Shown here piece by piece: positions 45,631 to 56,676 of a stretch of DNA of 64,000 nt (position 1 is its first letter; the number at the start of each line of letters is the position of its first letter). The notes under the pieces are model-generated. The model saw only the letters and a list, made by a program, of their open reading frames with translations. It had not been told where the DNA came from and made no database searches. This stretch comes from Bacteroidales bacterium (GTDB lineage Bacteria > Bacteroidota > Bacteroidia > Bacteroidales > Salinivirgaceae): NCBI GenBank assembly GCA_012519055.1, contig JAAYQU010000046.1, forward strand, positions 1-64,000, in the 5' to 3' direction. Made by a program: the position numbers and the translations under genes.

Positions 45631-46338
45631 TTATCTTCGCTTTCTACGGAATCCTCTTGTTGGTTTTGCGCTCGTTGGACTTGATTGTCTTGCATTTGGC
45701 GACAAATCACGTTTTCCGTACACTTCACCTTTGAAAATCCATACTTTAATGCCCATTAGACCAAACTTGGTTTGTGCTTCACCTAAATTATAGTCAATAT
45801 CAGCACGTAATGTGTGCAATGGAATACGTCCTTCTTTGTATGTTTCAGAGCGTGCCATTTCTGCACCACCAATGCGTCCAGATAATGTAACTTTTACGCC
45901 TTTTGCACCTACTCTCATACTTGAAGCAATAGCTGTTTTAATTGCTCTTCTGTATGATACACGACCTTCAAGTTGACGTGCAATATTATGGCTAACCAAA
46001 GTTGCGTCCATTTCGGGGCGTTTAATCTCAAAGATATTGATTTGAACATCCTTGCCTGTAAGTGTTTTCAATTCCTCTTTGAGCTTATCAACTTCTTGTC
46101 CGCCTACACCAATAATTATACCAGGTCTTGCTGTGTGTATGGTAATTGTAACGAGTTTTAACGTTCTCTCAATTACAATTCTTGACACACTTGCTTTAGC
46201 AAGTCTAGTTTGCAGGTATGTGCGAATTTTCTTATCTTCTACAAGCTTATCGGCATAGTTATTACCACCGTACCAATTGGAATCCCATCCTCTGATGATT
46301 CCTAAGCGATTTCCTATAGGATTTGTTTTTTGTCCCAT
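45631..46338 (-). CDS. rpsC: 30S ribosomal protein S3
   Basis: Part of the mRNA entry helicase; 235 residues. It opens [20 protein letters not shown]. The KH domain has [20 protein letters not shown] and the C-terminal domain has [21 protein letters not shown] basic Ser/Arg tail ends in RGFRRKRR. Confidence 0.98.
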   Translation of the reverse strand: MGQKTNPIGNRLGIIRGWDSNWYGGNNYADKLVEDKKIRTYLQTRLAKASVSRIVIERTLKLVTITIHTARPGIIIGVGGQEVDKLKEELKTLTGKDVQINIFEIKRPEMDATLVSHNIARQLEGRVSYRRAIKTAIASSMRVGAKGVKVTLSGRIGGAEMARSETYKEGRIPLHTLRADIDYNLGEAQTKFGLMGIKVWIFKGEVYGKRDLSPNARQSSPTSAKPTRGFRRKRR

Positions 46339-46344
46339 TGAATT

Positions 46345-46752
46345 TTAGTTTTCTATTGTATTAAGGCTGCCCAATACGATTGTAACATGATTTGAACGCT
46401 TGCGAATTCGATATGCACGTCCTTGCGGTGCTGGTCTCAATCTCTTAAGCATTCTAGCTGAATCAACATATGCTTCTTTTACATATAAGCCTGCTTCTTC
46501 AATTCTTGCTCCTTGATTTTTATTTTGCCAATTAGAAATAGCCGACATAAGTAATTTTTCAACTCTTCTGGCTGCTTCCTTTTGCGTAAATTGCAAAATA
46601 TCAAGTGCTTTGTTAACTTCTTTTCCTCGAATTAAATCGACTACTAATCTCATTTTTCTTGGAGAAGTTGGGCAATCTTTAAGAGATGCAAATGCTTTTT
46701 GCTTATTTGCCTCTTTTCTTTCTTGTGCTTTTATACGTTTTCTTGCACCCAT
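46345..46752 (-). CDS. rplV: 50S ribosomal protein L22
   Basis: Lines the exit tunnel; 135 residues including an N-terminal basic extension ([20 protein letters not shown]) of about 20 residues before the core. The core has [20 protein letters not shown] and the tunnel-loop [20 protein letters not shown]. Confidence 0.97.
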   Translation of the reverse strand: MGARKRIKAQERKEANKQKAFASLKDCPTSPRKMRLVVDLIRGKEVNKALDILQFTQKEAARRVEKLLMSAISNWQNKNQGARIEEAGLYVKEAYVDSARMLKRLRPAPQGRAYRIRKRSNHVTIVLGSLNTIEN

Positions 46753-46771
46753 TATTCCTCAGTTTTACATG

Positions 46772-47041
46772 TTATTTATTTTTCTTACCAGCATGTCCTC
46801 TGAAGATACGAGTAGGCGCAAACTCTCCTAGTTTATGTCCTACCATATTTTCTGTAATGTACACAGGTATAAACTTATTCCCATTGTGAACGGCAACAGT
46901 ATGACCTACAAAATCGGGAGAAATCATTGATGCTCTTGACCAGCTTTTAACAACTTGTTTTTTGTTATTAGCATTCATTTCAAGAATTCTTTTCTCTAAT
47001 TTGTAGTCAATATAGGGTCCTTTTTTTAATGAACGACTCAT
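46772..47041 (-). CDS. rpsS: 30S ribosomal protein S19
   Basis: Head protein; 89 residues. [40 protein letters not shown] and a C-terminal [20 protein letters not shown]. Confidence 0.98.
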   Translation of the reverse strand: MSRSLKKGPYIDYKLEKRILEMNANNKKQVVKSWSRASMISPDFVGHTVAVHNGNKFIPVYITENMVGHKLGEFAPTRIFRGHAGKKNK

Positions 47042-47062
47042 AATATCAATAGTTTATCTGTT

Positions 47063-47887
47063 CTATTTTTTTCTACGCTCCAAAATGTAACGACTTGAAG
47101 CTTTTTTCGGATCACGAGTTCTATATCCTTTAGACATTAAACCTTTACGCGATCTTGGATGCCCACCACTGGCACGTCCTTCTCCACCGCCCATTGGGTG
47201 GTCAACCGGGTTCATAGCTACACCACGAACACGGGGTTTGCGTCCTAACCAACGACTACGACCTGCTTTACCTGATACTTCAAGGGCATGGTCAGGATTT
47301 GATACAGAGCCGATAGTTGCTTTACAACTTGTAAGGACAAGTCTGGTTTCGCCCGAAGGCAATTTAATAATAGCATATTTACCGTCACGGCTTGTGAGTT
47401 GAGCATGTGACCCTGCACTACGTGCTAAGCTGGCTCCTCTACCAGGGGTTAGCTCAATGTTATGAATAATTAATCCTAATGGAATTTCAGACAAATAAAG
47501 GGTATTGCCTATTTCTGGGCTTACTCCGTACCCTGATTCAATTTTCTGTCCTACTTGTAATCCATGAGGAGCAATAATGTAACGTTTTTCTCCATCAGCA
47601 TAAACAACTAATGCAATCCTTGCCGAACGGTTTGGATCGTATTCAATTGTTTTGACAGTAGCGACCATATTTTCTTTCTCACGTTTGAAATCAATAATGC
47701 GATACTGTCTCTTGTGACCTCCACCTCTATTTCTCACTGTCATCTTACCGGTGTTGTTACGACCACCAGAACTTTTGAGGCTTTTCAACAGTGATTTCTC
47801 AGGTGTTTTTGTGGTAATACTTTCAAAATTGCTTACCACTTTGTGTCTTTGTCCCGGTGTTACCGGTTTTAATTTTCTTACACCCAT
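47063..47887 (-). CDS. rplB: 50S ribosomal protein L2
   Basis: Needed for subunit joining and peptidyl transfer; 274 residues. [40 protein letters not shown] and the conserved [20 protein letters not shown] near the peptidyl-transferase centre are present. Confidence 0.98.
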   Translation of the reverse strand: MGVRKLKPVTPGQRHKVVSNFESITTKTPEKSLLKSLKSSGGRNNTGKMTVRNRGGGHKRQYRIIDFKREKENMVATVKTIEYDPNRSARIALVVYADGEKRYIIAPHGLQVGQKIESGYGVSPEIGNTLYLSEIPLGLIIHNIELTPGRGASLARSAGSHAQLTSRDGKYAIIKLPSGETRLVLTSCKATIGSVSNPDHALEVSGKAGRSRWLGRKPRVRGVAMNPVDHPMGGGEGRASGGHPRSRKGLMSKGYRTRDPKKASSRYILERRKK

Positions 47888-47896
47888 TGTTGTTGA

Positions 47897-48187
47897 TTAA
47901 ATATTACTGTAAAAATCAATTGTGTGACCCTCTTTAAGTGTAACAATTGCTTTTTTAAAAGCATTTGTTTTTCCATAAATTACGCCACTTTTGGTGTTTC
48001 GTGCTCGCGTCTTACCTCCGTAAACCGATGTATTAATACTCTCGATTTTTACATTGTACATTTTTTCGATTTCTCTACGAATCTCAGGCTTTGTAGCGTT
48101 CTTACTTACAACAAAACCTACTCGATTGAATTTTTCACTAATCTCAGTCATTCTTTCTGTGATAAGTGGTTTAATAATAATGCTCAT
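47897..48187 (-). CDS. rplW: 50S ribosomal protein L23
   Basis: Docking site for trigger factor and SRP at the tunnel exit; 96 residues. IIIKPLITERMTEISEKFNR, and a C-terminal KKAIVTLKEGHTIDFYS. Starts 11 bases after rplD. Confidence 0.97.
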   Translation of the reverse strand: MSIIIKPLITERMTEISEKFNRVGFVVSKNATKPEIRREIEKMYNVKIESINTSVYGGKTRARNTKSGVIYGKTNAFKKAIVTLKEGHTIDFYSNI

Positions 48188-48198
48188 TTTCTTTGGTT

Positions 48199-48831
48199 TT
48201 ATTGTTTGTTAAACATTGATTCTACATTTTTAATACTACTTTCTGTAAAAACTAAAGTTTTTGCATTAAGTATATTGTATGTAATCAAACCATTGTTTGT
48301 TACTACTTTAGCATTCCTGATATTTCGCGCCGAACGTATAATGTTTTGGTTTACGTCAGGAAGCACCATTAAGGATTTCTGATTTTCGATTTTTAAGTTG
48401 CTAAGAATTGCAACGTATTCTTTTGTTTTTGGAGCTTCTAACGTGAAGTCCTCAATAACGATAACTTGTCCGTTCTTAGCTTTGTAACTTAATGAAGATA
48501 TTCTCGCCAATCGTTTTAGTTTTTTGTTTAATTTAAAACGATAACTACGAGGTCTTGGTCCGAATACAGTTCCACCTGATGCGAATAACGGAGATTTTAA
48601 AGAACCTGCACGGGCTCCTCCGGTACCTTTTTGACGCTTAATCTTACGTGTACTTCCTGCAACTTCACCTCTTTCTTTTGTTTTGTGCGTACCTTGTCTT
48701 TGATTAGCAAGATATTGTTTTACATCGAGATAAATTGCGTGATCATTTGGCTCTATGCCAAAGATTTCTTCACTTAACTGAACTTTACGTCCGGTATCTT
48801 TTCCTTCGATATTATAAACACTTAGTTCCAT
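48199..48831 (-). CDS. rplD: 50S ribosomal protein L4
   Basis: Early 23S binder with an extended tunnel loop; 210 residues. The loop is [20 protein letters not shown], then [19 protein letters not shown] and [19 protein letters not shown]. Its ATG overlaps the rplC stop by one base (TAATG), implying translational coupling. Confidence 0.98.
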   Translation of the reverse strand: MELSVYNIEGKDTGRKVQLSEEIFGIEPNDHAIYLDVKQYLANQRQGTHKTKERGEVAGSTRKIKRQKGTGGARAGSLKSPLFASGGTVFGPRPRSYRFKLNKKLKRLARISSLSYKAKNGQVIVIEDFTLEAPKTKEYVAILSNLKIENQKSLMVLPDVNQNIIRSARNIRNAKVVTNNGLITYNILNAKTLVFTESSIKNVESMFNKQ

Positions 48832-49448
48832 TAGTCTTCAATAATTAAGTATTGTCCTTTTGCTCCTGGTACCGAACCTTTAACTAAAAGTAGATTGCTT
48901 TCTGGGATAATTTTAACGATTCGAAGGTCAATCATTTTAACTCGATTACCTCCTGTTTGCCCAGCCATTCGCTTCCCTTTAAAAACGCGTGAGGGAGTGG
49001 ATGCAGCTCCGATTGAACCGGGTGCTCTTAGACGATTGTGTTGACCATGTGTTGATTCGCCAACACCGCCATATCCGTGGCGTTTCATTACGCCTTGGAA
49101 TCCTTTCCCTTTCGATATTCCCACCACATCAACCCAATAGCTGTCTGTGAAAATATCGACTGTCAATACATCACCGGGTTTAAGCTCTTGCTCAAAATCC
49201 TGAAATTCAGCTAATTTGTGATAAGGATTTACTCCGGCTTTCTTAAAATGTCCAAGCATTGGTTTTGTAACATTCTTTTCAGATGTTTCGATAAAACCAA
49301 GCTGATAAGCGCTATAACCATCTTTTTCGACGGTCTTAACTTGTGTGACAACACAAGGGCCCGCTTCGATGACGGTGCATGGGATATTTTTCCCCTCGGC
49401 ACTGAACACCGATGTCATTCCAATTTTTTTTCCAATTAGTCCTGCCAT
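48831..49448 (-). CDS. rplC: 50S ribosomal protein L3
   Basis: Assembly initiator near the peptidyl-transferase centre; 205 residues. [20 protein letters not shown], then [37 protein letters not shown] and [15 protein letters not shown]. Six bases after rpsJ; shares one base with rplD. Confidence 0.98.
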   Translation of the reverse strand: MAGLIGKKIGMTSVFSAEGKNIPCTVIEAGPCVVTQVKTVEKDGYSAYQLGFIETSEKNVTKPMLGHFKKAGVNPYHKLAEFQDFEQELKPGDVLTVDIFTDSYWVDVVGISKGKGFQGVMKRHGYGGVGESTHGQHNRLRAPGSIGAASTPSRVFKGKRMAGQTGGNRVKMIDLRIVKIIPESNLLLVKGSVPGAKGQYLIIED

Positions 49449-49454
49449 TTTTTA

Positions 49455-49760
49455 TCAGACTTTAATTTCAACTTCTACACCACTTGGCAACTCAAGTTTC
49501 ATAAGCGCGTCAATAGTTTTAGCCGTTGAGCTATAAATATCTAATAGGCGTTTGTGTGAATTTAACTCAAATTGCTCACGTGATTTTTTATTAACAAATG
49601 TTGATCGCAAAACTGTAAAAATTCTTTTGTGAGTTGGGAGTGGGATCGGACCACTAACAACTGCACCTGTAGCCTTCACTGTTTTAACAATCTTTTCTGC
49701 TGACTTGTCGACCAAATTATGGTCATAAGATTTCAGTTTAATACGAATTTTTTGGTTCAT
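49455..49760 (-). CDS. rpsJ: 30S ribosomal protein S10
   Basis: Head protein and, in E. coli, NusB partner; 101 residues. [40 protein letters not shown] and [10 protein letters not shown]. It follows fusA by nine bases with no tuf between, as in other Bacteroidetes. Confidence 0.98.
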   Translation of the reverse strand: MNQKIRIKLKSYDHNLVDKSAEKIVKTVKATGAVVSGPIPLPTHKRIFTVLRSTFVNKKSREQFELNSHKRLLDIYSSTAKTIDALMKLELPSGVEVEIKV

Positions 49761-49769
49761 AATAGTTTG

Positions 49770-51881
49770 TTATAACAAATCTGTTCTTCCTTTAACTTTT
49801 TCTAATACATTCAAAGCAATATTTTTTGGCACTATATCGTAATGAGAAAACTCCATTGCGTACGATGCGCGTCCTGATGAGAGTGTTCTTAATACTGTTA
49901 CGTAACCAAAATTTTCAGCTAGTGGCACTAGTGCTTTGATAACTCTGTCGCCACTCTTTTCATCCATACCACTAATAGTTCCACGACGTTTATTAATATC
50001 ACCAATAATATCACCCATATACTCTTCGGGTGTTGTTACTTCTACTGACATTATTGGCTCTAACAAAAGTGGAGACGCTTTGCGGGTTGCTTCTCTAAAT
50101 GCAAATTTTGCACAAAGCTCAAATGATAGTTGGTCTGAATCAACCGGGTGATATGAACCATCTATCAAGGTAACTTTCATATTATCGAGTGCATATCCTG
50201 CAAGGGGTCCGTTTTGCATGGCTTCTTTAAATCCCTTTTCGACTGAGGGTATATATTCACGCGGAATATTTCCGCCTTTTACTTCGTCAATAAATTGTAA
50301 TCCTGTCTGTCCTTCATCTGCCGGCTCGATTCTTACAATAATATCTGCAAACTTACCTCGTCCACCTGTTTGTTTTTTAAACACTTCGCGGTGCTCTACG
50401 GCTTTTGTTATGGATTCTTTATATTTAACCATTGGCGCACCTTGATTGCATTCTACCTTAAATTCACGTAGCAGACGATCAATAATTATTTCAAGATGCA
50501 ACTCTCCCATTCCACTAATAACTACCTGACCTGAATCCTGATCAGTATGTACATTGAAAGTTGGGTCTTCTTCCATCAACTTTGAAAGTGCATTATCCAT
50601 TTTGTCAGAGTCAGCCTGCGTTTTAGGCTCAATAGCCACATCTATTACAGGATCAGGAAACTCCATTTTTTCAAGAACTATTGGCTTGTCAGGATCGCAA
50701 AGTGTATCTCCTGTACGTATGTTTTTAAGTCCAACAACAGCACATATATCGCCCGTACCAATTACATCCATAGGATTTTGTTTGCTGGCATGCATCTGAA
50801 AAAGTCTTGAAATCCTCTCTTTTTTTCCAGTTCTCGTGTTAAGAACATTCATTCCTGTTTCCAAAACTCCAGAATAGACTCTTACGTAACACAATCTTCC
50901 TACATATGGATCGGTTGCCACCTTTACGGCCAGAGCACTTAGTGGCTCTTCTTCGGATGGTTTACGTTCGATAACTTTATCAGGGTTATCTAACATTGTT
51001 CCTTGTACTGCGTCAATGTCGACAGGACTTGGCAAATAAGCGCAAACAGCATCTAAAAGGCGTTGAATTCCTTTGTTTTTAAATGCTGCTCCGCACATTA
51101 CGGGCACCATAACTCGAGCAATTGTTGCTTTTCTCAGTGCCGCACGCATCTCTTCAGCTGTAATCGCTTCCGGATCTTCAAGATATCTCTCAAGTATTTT
51201 ATCATCAGCTTCGGCAATTGCTTCAACCATTATATGACGATATTCATTTACCTGATCCATTAAATCAGCCGGAATATCTATATAATTATAATTTGTCGTG
51301 CCGGTTTCATCGTCATACCACTGTATTGCTCTTTTTTCTACCAAATCGACAACACCTCTGAATGTGTCTTCAACACCAATAGGGATTTGTATTGCAACTG
51401 CGTTAGCTTTCAAGCGGTCGCGCATTTGTTGTATAACGTTGAAATAGTCTGCTCCTACGCGATCCATTTTGTTTACAAATGCAATCCGAGGAACATTGTA
51501 TTTATTTGCTTGTCTCCAAACAGTTTCTGACTGTGGCTGTACGCCTCCAACTGCGCAGTAAACTGCTATGGCTCCATCTAAAACCCTGAGATATCGCTCT
51601 ACTTCGACAGTAAAATCGACGTGTCCAGGAGTGTCTATTATATTTATTTTGTATTGAGTATCTTGATATTTCCAATATGTTGTTGTCGCTGCCGAAGCTA
51701 TTGTAATGCCTCTCTCCTGCTCTTGCTCCATAAAATCCATGGTGGCAGCTCCATCATGTACTTCACCCATACGATGAGTCTTACCCGTGTAGAATAAAAT
51801 CCTCTCGGTAGTCGTAGTCTTACCGGCATCAATGTGTGCCATAATGCCGATGTTACGGGTTAAGTTTAAATTGGAACTCAT
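49770..51881 (-). CDS. fusA: Elongation factor G
   Basis: GTPase driving translocation and, with RRF, ribosome recycling; 703 residues. G motifs are [18 protein letters not shown] (P-loop), [14 protein letters not shown] (switch I region), [12 protein letters not shown] (switch II) and [12 protein letters not shown]. Domain IV has the tip region VMYKESIT-like [14 protein letters not shown] and the C-terminal [20 protein letters not shown]. It is between rpsG (26 bases) and rpsJ (nine bases), the str operon position. Confidence 0.97.
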   Translation of the reverse strand: MSSNLNLTRNIGIMAHIDAGKTTTTERILFYTGKTHRMGEVHDGAATMDFMEQEQERGITIASAATTTYWKYQDTQYKINIIDTPGHVDFTVEVERYLRVLDGAIAVYCAVGGVQPQSETVWRQANKYNVPRIAFVNKMDRVGADYFNVIQQMRDRLKANAVAIQIPIGVEDTFRGVVDLVEKRAIQWYDDETGTTNYNYIDIPADLMDQVNEYRHIMVEAIAEADDKILERYLEDPEAITAEEMRAALRKATIARVMVPVMCGAAFKNKGIQRLLDAVCAYLPSPVDIDAVQGTMLDNPDKVIERKPSEEEPLSALAVKVATDPYVGRLCYVRVYSGVLETGMNVLNTRTGKKERISRLFQMHASKQNPMDVIGTGDICAVVGLKNIRTGDTLCDPDKPIVLEKMEFPDPVIDVAIEPKTQADSDKMDNALSKLMEEDPTFNVHTDQDSGQVVISGMGELHLEIIIDRLLREFKVECNQGAPMVKYKESITKAVEHREVFKKQTGGRGKFADIIVRIEPADEGQTGLQFIDEVKGGNIPREYIPSVEKGFKEAMQNGPLAGYALDNMKVTLIDGSYHPVDSDQLSFELCAKFAFREATRKASPLLLEPIMSVEVTTPEEYMGDIIGDINKRRGTISGMDEKSGDRVIKALVPLAENFGYVTVLRTLSSGRASYAMEFSHYDIVPKNIALNVLEKVKGRTDLL

Positions 51882-51907
51882 GGGTTATCTGTGTACTTCT
51901 TTATAAT

Positions 51908-52384
51908 CTAAAATCTGAAATGTGAGAATGCTTTATTAGCTTCTGCCATTCTATGTGTGTCTTCTTTCCTTTTGAATGCTCCACCTTCGTTATTGTATGC
52001 GGCTAAAATTTCAGCTGCAAGTTTGTCTGCCATAGAGCGTCCTGCGCGTTTTCTGGCAAATTGTATCATATTTTTTACGCTGATAGCTACTTTACGAGAT
52101 TCACGTATTTCCATTGGTATTTGGAAAGTGGCTCCACCAACACGGCGACTTTTTACCTCAACTTGTGGAGTAATATTTTCTAAGGCTTTTTGCCAAATTT
52201 CGAACGATGATAATTCGATGTTTCCTTTTTTCTTTTCAACTATATCAAGTGCTTCGTAGAAAATAGCGAAAGATAGATTTTTTTTACCTCTCATCATTAA
52301 GTCGTTGACAAATCGTGTAACTTGTGTGCTGTTATACTTTGGATCTGGCAACAATTCTCTTTTCTTAGGTGTTGATTTTCTCAT
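51908..52384 (-). CDS. rpsG: 30S ribosomal protein S7
   Basis: Head assembly protein near the E site; 158 residues. [26 protein letters not shown]-like [37 protein letters not shown] and [16 protein letters not shown]. Sixteen bases after rpsL. Confidence 0.98.
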   Translation of the reverse strand: MRKSTPKKRELLPDPKYNSTQVTRFVNDLMMRGKKNLSFAIFYEALDIVEKKKGNIELSSFEIWQKALENITPQVEVKSRRVGGATFQIPMEIRESRKVAISVKNMIQFARKRAGRSMADKLAAEILAAYNNEGGAFKRKEDTHRMAEANKAFSHFRF

Positions 52385-52400
52385 TGCTCTTTGCGATTAA

Positions 52401-52784
52401 TTATTTTTTTGTTGCTTTTGGTTTCTTTGTACCATATCTTGAACGTCTTTGTTTGCGTCCTTCTACACCTGAAGTGTCTAATGCTCCACGAACAATGTGA
52501 TAGCGTACACCTGGTAGGTCTTTAACACGACCTCCACAAATGAGAACTATCGAGTGCTCTTGTAAGTTGTGTCCTTCGCCTGGAATGTAGGCGTTGACCT
52601 CTTTACCGTTAGTTAAACGTACTCTGGCAACTTTACGCATTGCAGAGTTTGGTTTTTTAGGCGTTGTTGTATATACACGTGTACATACTCCACGACGTTG
52701 CGGACAAGAGTCTAAAGCCGGAGCTTTACTCTTTTTCTCTATTGTCTTACGCCCTTTACGTACTAGTTGTTGTATTGTTGGCAT
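52401..52784 (-). CDS. rpsL: 30S ribosomal protein S12
   Basis: Decoding-centre protein; 127 residues. [20 protein letters not shown], then [20 protein letters not shown] and [20 protein letters not shown]. Lys in the PKKPNSA loop is the common streptomycin-sensitive residue. It opens the 17 kb ribosomal run, behind a good promoter. Confidence 0.98.
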   Translation of the reverse strand: MPTIQQLVRKGRKTIEKKSKAPALDSCPQRRGVCTRVYTTTPKKPNSAMRKVARVRLTNGKEVNAYIPGEGHNLQEHSIVLICGGRVKDLPGVRYHIVRGALDTSGVEGRKQRRSRYGTKKPKATKK

Positions 52785-52833
52785 AGTTTGCTTATTATAA
52801 ATATTTTCAATATATTTTTTACAAATCGGACTG

Positions 52834-52865
52834 CAAAAGTAGAAACTTTTTCTCTATCTACAAAA
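52834..52865 (-). promoter_or_regulatory. Promoter of the str-S10-spc-alpha run
   Basis: On the minus strand TTTTG (52865-52861) and TACTTTTG (52841-52834) are separated by 19 bases, matching both boxes of the Bacteroidetes primary promoter. The -7 box is 50 bases before the rpsL ATG. Confidence 0.75.
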
Positions 52866-52982
52866 TTTATTTGTTTTTTTTGCAAAAAACCGATTAAATT
52901 GTAATATACCGCAATGAATAAAAATACAATTTTATTTTAAAGAAAAAACGAGACTTCCTCTATCAAGTATTAGGCCAAAAGA

Positions 52983-53780
52983 TTACTTTGATGTCTCTAT
53001 TTTTCCAGTTTCCCTGTTCAACTCACTGCCACGTGTCGAATGTGGAATGGAATTAATAACAAGAGTGCTTATTGTAGCCAGAACAATCAGCCATTTTCTG
53101 CTTTTTTTGATATTTAGCGCAACTGCTATTGACCACAATATGAAAGCTATTAGCGTTTTGTTGTCTGTTAGGTCGTAGCCCAATGGGAAGCCTGTCCAGT
53201 ATTGTCCGAAGGCAAATTTCTGGACAATGGGTCCGAAAATCAAACCTCCGGCGGTTAATGCAATAAGAGTAAGACGGGCTATTAGACGGTAGTTACCTTT
53301 CTTTAATATTATCATAAATAGGGCAACAATGCTAAGAAGTGACGCGCTAAACATCAATATTATGTGTGGTATAAGTACCAAAGCAGGTACGCTATCTTTA
53401 AAACGTATTATTGCAGGTTGATCTTTTGTGTCAAAAACAGTTTCACTGTTTTGAGTTAATATAATATGGTATTCTAATTTTCCGGCTGATGGTTGTGTAG
53501 GCAAAATAGCTTCCCATATACTGTCTTTTAACGTAAATTGCAGTGTGTCATAATTGTATGTTCCTGGATAATATTTCCACAAAAGATACGCATTGTCGAA
53601 TTTAACGCTCTCGGAAATAACAATTTTACAATCCTTGTCGGTTGTGGAGCTTCGTGGTAGTTTTATTTTGGTCTCTTCGTAGGTTACTTTCAGCGGATAC
53701 GTGGGTCCTGTGGTTTTTTGATAAACTATGATAATCAAGGTAAATATTATTGATATTACCCAAACAATTGTTAGTCTCAT
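52983..53780 (-). CDS. Membrane protein of unknown function
   Basis: A 265-residue protein I do not recognise. One TM helix at the N-terminus (IVWVISIIFTLIIIVY) is followed by about 110 residues of beta-rich extracytoplasmic sequence. Four predicted TM helices follow (ILMFSASLLSIVALFMIIL, LTLIALTAGGLIFGPIV, LIAFILWSIAVALNI and LIVLATISTLVIN). The polar C-terminus is RGSELNRETGKIETSK. It starts 12 bases after the M28 peptidase stop on the same strand, so the two are likely co-transcribed. Confidence 0.75.
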   Translation of the reverse strand: MRLTIVWVISIIFTLIIIVYQKTTGPTYPLKVTYEETKIKLPRSSTTDKDCKIVISESVKFDNAYLLWKYYPGTYNYDTLQFTLKDSIWEAILPTQPSAGKLEYHIILTQNSETVFDTKDQPAIIRFKDSVPALVLIPHIILMFSASLLSIVALFMIILKKGNYRLIARLTLIALTAGGLIFGPIVQKFAFGQYWTGFPLGYDLTDNKTLIAFILWSIAVALNIKKSRKWLIVLATISTLVINSIPHSTRGSELNRETGKIETSK

Positions 53781-53792
53781 TTCTGTACAAGT

Positions 53793-55547
53793 TTAAAATT
53801 TAATCAAAATTACTTTTTGCTTTTTATCTCTCTCAATGGTAATATTTGATATTTGATTTGGCGCTATATGTTGTAGCTTCTCCATATAGTCATATATGTT
53901 GTGAATTTTAGTTCCGTCTATATTAACAATTTTGTCGCCTTTTTTCAACTCTGCTCTGTCGGCTACACCTCCGGCTGTGACTCCCATAATATTTAATCCT
54001 GTGTTATCGCTTCCTGTGACATCCGGAATTATTCCGAGTGACACCTTAAGAGAGTTTCTTGTTGCGTGAGTTAATTTCTGTGGTTCTGTTTGACGATATG
54101 CAAGATCTGATTGAGGCATTGATATCGCCCTTAATAGTAGTTCAGAATAGTCAATAACTGACATTATTCCTGGATAATTAATGTTAGAAGCAATATCGTC
54201 TGGGGTATGATAATCTATATGAACTCCTGTGCTGAAGTATAGTACTGGTATTCCTTCACTGTTGAACGAAGCATGGTCAGACGGACCTGTTCCATATTGC
54301 GATTTTCTTATTTGTAGTGGTGTTTTAAGAGTGTCTATAATAGTATTGAATGCATCTGCTGTTCCTACTCCTCCAACACTGAGGACATTTTCATCCATAC
54401 GACCTACCATATCATAGTTCAGCATTGCTTTTATCTTTTTTTTCTCAACAGGCAGGTTTTGCACCAAGTGTTGCGAGCCTAAAAGTCCCATCTCTTCAGA
54501 GGCGAACAAGGCAAAAACGACCGATACGGGTAAAGGATTGTTACTTAAACGTGTAACGAGTCCTAATACGGCTGCTGTTCCGGAAGCGTTGTCATCTGCA
54601 CCGTAATGAATTTCTATTCTATTTGGTTCTCGAGAACTTGTTTCGTACCCACCATATCCCAAATGATCAAAATGTGCGCCTATTATTATGTATTGATCTG
54701 GACGTTCTGTCCCCTTAATGTAACCTAATACATTTTGTGTCTTACATGTAATCGGGTTAACCTCAATTGTAGTGTTAATAGTTATTTTTGACTGCTCAGA
54801 TAACCTACTACTAGCAATAATAACCTCGTACGATTTTTTTGTTATCATTAATAGTGGTATTGGGACACGAAAAACTCCTCGACAAAACGTTATTTTGGAA
54901 ATGTCCCCTTTATCATTTTTAACAAACAATTTATTACTTCCTTTGTATTGCGTTCTTATAAGTTGATTGTTTTGCGAACTGTAATATATGGGATTGCTCT
55001 TTCGCTCATTGCCTAACGAATTGACTATAAAGACTATCCCCTTGATATTCTCTTTTGAAGCATTGGTCGCCCATCTCATATATTCCCGAACTGAGGGATT
55101 ATAGTTTCCTATTTCAACAGCTATCCACTTGTGTTGGGATTCAAGAGAAAGGGAGCCACTTATCAAAGAATCGAATGGGATATTAATTAATTCCGATTGA
55201 TAGTTTCCTTCAGCTGTTACATTTACTGGTTCAAAATCTTCAAATAGGTTTAAAGAGGTATTGCCTATTGTGAGCCTGTTTGTTGGGGTTATTTTGACCC
55301 CAATATCAATACCAAAATATTGATAAAAACCTGATTCAAAGGGATTAACTTTTTTTGACTCTAAATGTTTTTTTATGTAATTCGCTGCTAAGCTATCTCC
55401 GGTAGTACATGGTAATCGACCCTCCAAAGCATCTGACGCTAAATATTCTACGTGCTTACGAATAGTTTCTTTAGTTTGCGCAAATAAGGTTACTTGGGAA
55501 AAAATAAGGGTAATGATAAAGAATATATAACGATATTTATTTTGCAT
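53793..55547 (-). CDS. Secreted M28-family metallopeptidase with PDZ domain
   Basis: Predicted zinc aminopeptidase exported by a signal peptide (YIFFIITLIFSQVTLFAQ); 584 residues from the chosen start. A PA-like inserted domain (about 115-260) precedes the M28 catalytic core. Metal and catalytic residues lie in GAHFDHLGYGG, YGADDNASGTAAVLGL, LFASEEMGLLGS, YDMVGRMDE and HIDYHTPDD. A C-terminal PDZ domain (SLGIIPDVTG, VADRAELKKGDKIVNIDG) may bind substrates. Start 55547 is preferred over 55571 because the predicted -7 box at 55582-55589 would leave almost no leader for the longer form. Confidence 0.92.
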   Translation of the reverse strand: MQNKYRYIFFIITLIFSQVTLFAQTKETIRKHVEYLASDALEGRLPCTTGDSLAANYIKKHLESKKVNPFESGFYQYFGIDIGVKITPTNRLTIGNTSLNLFEDFEPVNVTAEGNYQSELINIPFDSLISGSLSLESQHKWIAVEIGNYNPSVREYMRWATNASKENIKGIVFIVNSLGNERKSNPIYYSSQNNQLIRTQYKGSNKLFVKNDKGDISKITFCRGVFRVPIPLLMITKKSYEVIIASSRLSEQSKITINTTIEVNPITCKTQNVLGYIKGTERPDQYIIIGAHFDHLGYGGYETSSREPNRIEIHYGADDNASGTAAVLGLVTRLSNNPLPVSVVFALFASEEMGLLGSQHLVQNLPVEKKKIKAMLNYDMVGRMDENVLSVGGVGTADAFNTIIDTLKTPLQIRKSQYGTGPSDHASFNSEGIPVLYFSTGVHIDYHTPDDIASNINYPGIMSVIDYSELLLRAISMPQSDLAYRQTEPQKLTHATRNSLKVSLGIIPDVTGSDNTGLNIMGVTAGGVADRAELKKGDKIVNIDGTKIHNIYDYMEKLQHIAPNQISNITIERDKKQKVILIKF

Positions 55548-55581
55548 GGTAACTGATCGTTTATTTTTCATTTACGGAGTG

Positions 55582-55589
55582 CAAATATA
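55582..55589 (-). promoter_or_regulatory. Predicted -7 box of the M28 peptidase
   Basis: The minus strand reads TATATTTG, matching TAnnTTTG. It is divergent from the NlpC/P60 gene promoter. Confidence 0.5.
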
Positions 55590-55689
55590 ATTACAGTATC
55601 GACATTAACAAAACCGACCTAAGCCTTTTTAAACATTAATAATTTGATAAGATTCTGCACTTTTTAATTAGTTTTAAATTTCATTTTTC

Positions 55690-55697
55690 CTACATTT
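55690..55697 (+). promoter_or_regulatory. Predicted -7 box of the NlpC/P60 gene
   Basis: TACATTTG matches TAnnTTTG, 28 bases before the ATG. Confidence 0.5.
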
Positions 55698-55725
55698 GTT
55701 GACGTTATAAAATTATTTTTACACA

Positions 55726-56676
55726 ATGAACAACTGTAAAAAAAATAGTGTAACCTCATCTTTTGCACAACCCTTTTTTATGATATTTACATTACTGTTT
55801 TTGTGTTCGCAAGTGACACTCGGACAGCGATACATAAAAAAGCTAGACAGATGGGACAACAAGCAAAAGTATGAAAAACTATCAAGAAGAGCTCCGCGAT
55901 TAATAAAAAAGAACCCAAATGACACACGTATATATTATTATGCTGCTTATTCTGAAATGAAACTTTCGGAAAAGAGTTCAAATCGCGAAAAAGGGTACAA
56001 GCATTTGTTGAACGGCATAAAGTTTTATAACGTATATCAAGCGAAAGTGCCTGAAACACAAATACCTATTGAACTTAAAAGGGGATTACATTCTTTATCG
56101 AAAGATTATTATAAATATTTTGAGGATTTAGGGAATAGCTCTTCTGTAATGATACTTGACGGTATTTTGGCATATACTTTTAATGATACAACTGGAAGTA
56201 ATAACGATTTTTTTGTTTCAAAAAACATCAAAAGTGATATTCCAGACAATAAATTGGTCAAACACAAATATCGCGAAATGATTGTTTCTGAAGCTATTAA
56301 ACACGAAGGCAAACCTTATAAATATGCAGCTAACGGACCTGATAAATTTGATTGTAGTGGTTTTGTCCAATATGTTTATCTGCAAGCAACCGGATATAAA
56401 TTACCTCATAGTGCGTCCGCACAATCAAAATTAGGAAAAAAAATCCGACAAGATGAGGTAATGCCTGGTGATTTAGTGTTTTTTGGAAATCCCACAACAA
56501 AACATATAAATCATGTCGGGATAGTTATAAAAACGTCTGACAACAAAGTTAATAGCATTATTCATGGTACAAACTCTGGTATAACTATTGATAACAGCGA
56601 AAGTGCTGGTTGGAAAAAGCATTGGAAATCAATAATTGTGAAGTTTATAACTTTTGAAGAATTGATAGATTTATAG
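55726..56676 (+). CDS. C40-family (NlpC/P60) cell-wall peptidase
   Basis: Predicted D,L-endopeptidase acting on peptidoglycan stem peptides; 316 residues. A signal peptide (FFMIFTLLFLCSQVTLGQ) is followed by a helical, TPR-like N-terminal region (about 40-145). The C-terminal NlpC/P60 domain has nucleophile Cys210 in DKFDCSGFVQYVY, PGDLVFFGN, catalytic His in HINHVGIVIK, and IIHGTNSG. Its last six bases overlap the 3' end of the convergent cyclase gene. Confidence 0.92.
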   Translation: MNNCKKNSVTSSFAQPFFMIFTLLFLCSQVTLGQRYIKKLDRWDNKQKYEKLSRRAPRLIKKNPNDTRIYYYAAYSEMKLSEKSSNREKGYKHLLNGIKFYNVYQAKVPETQIPIELKRGLHSLSKDYYKYFEDLGNSSSVMILDGILAYTFNDTTGSNNDFFVSKNIKSDIPDNKLVKHKYREMIVSEAIKHEGKPYKYAANGPDKFDCSGFVQYVYLQATGYKLPHSASAQSKLGKKIRQDEVMPGDLVFFGNPTTKHINHVGIVIKTSDNKVNSIIHGTNSGITIDNSESAGWKKHWKSIIVKFITFEELIDL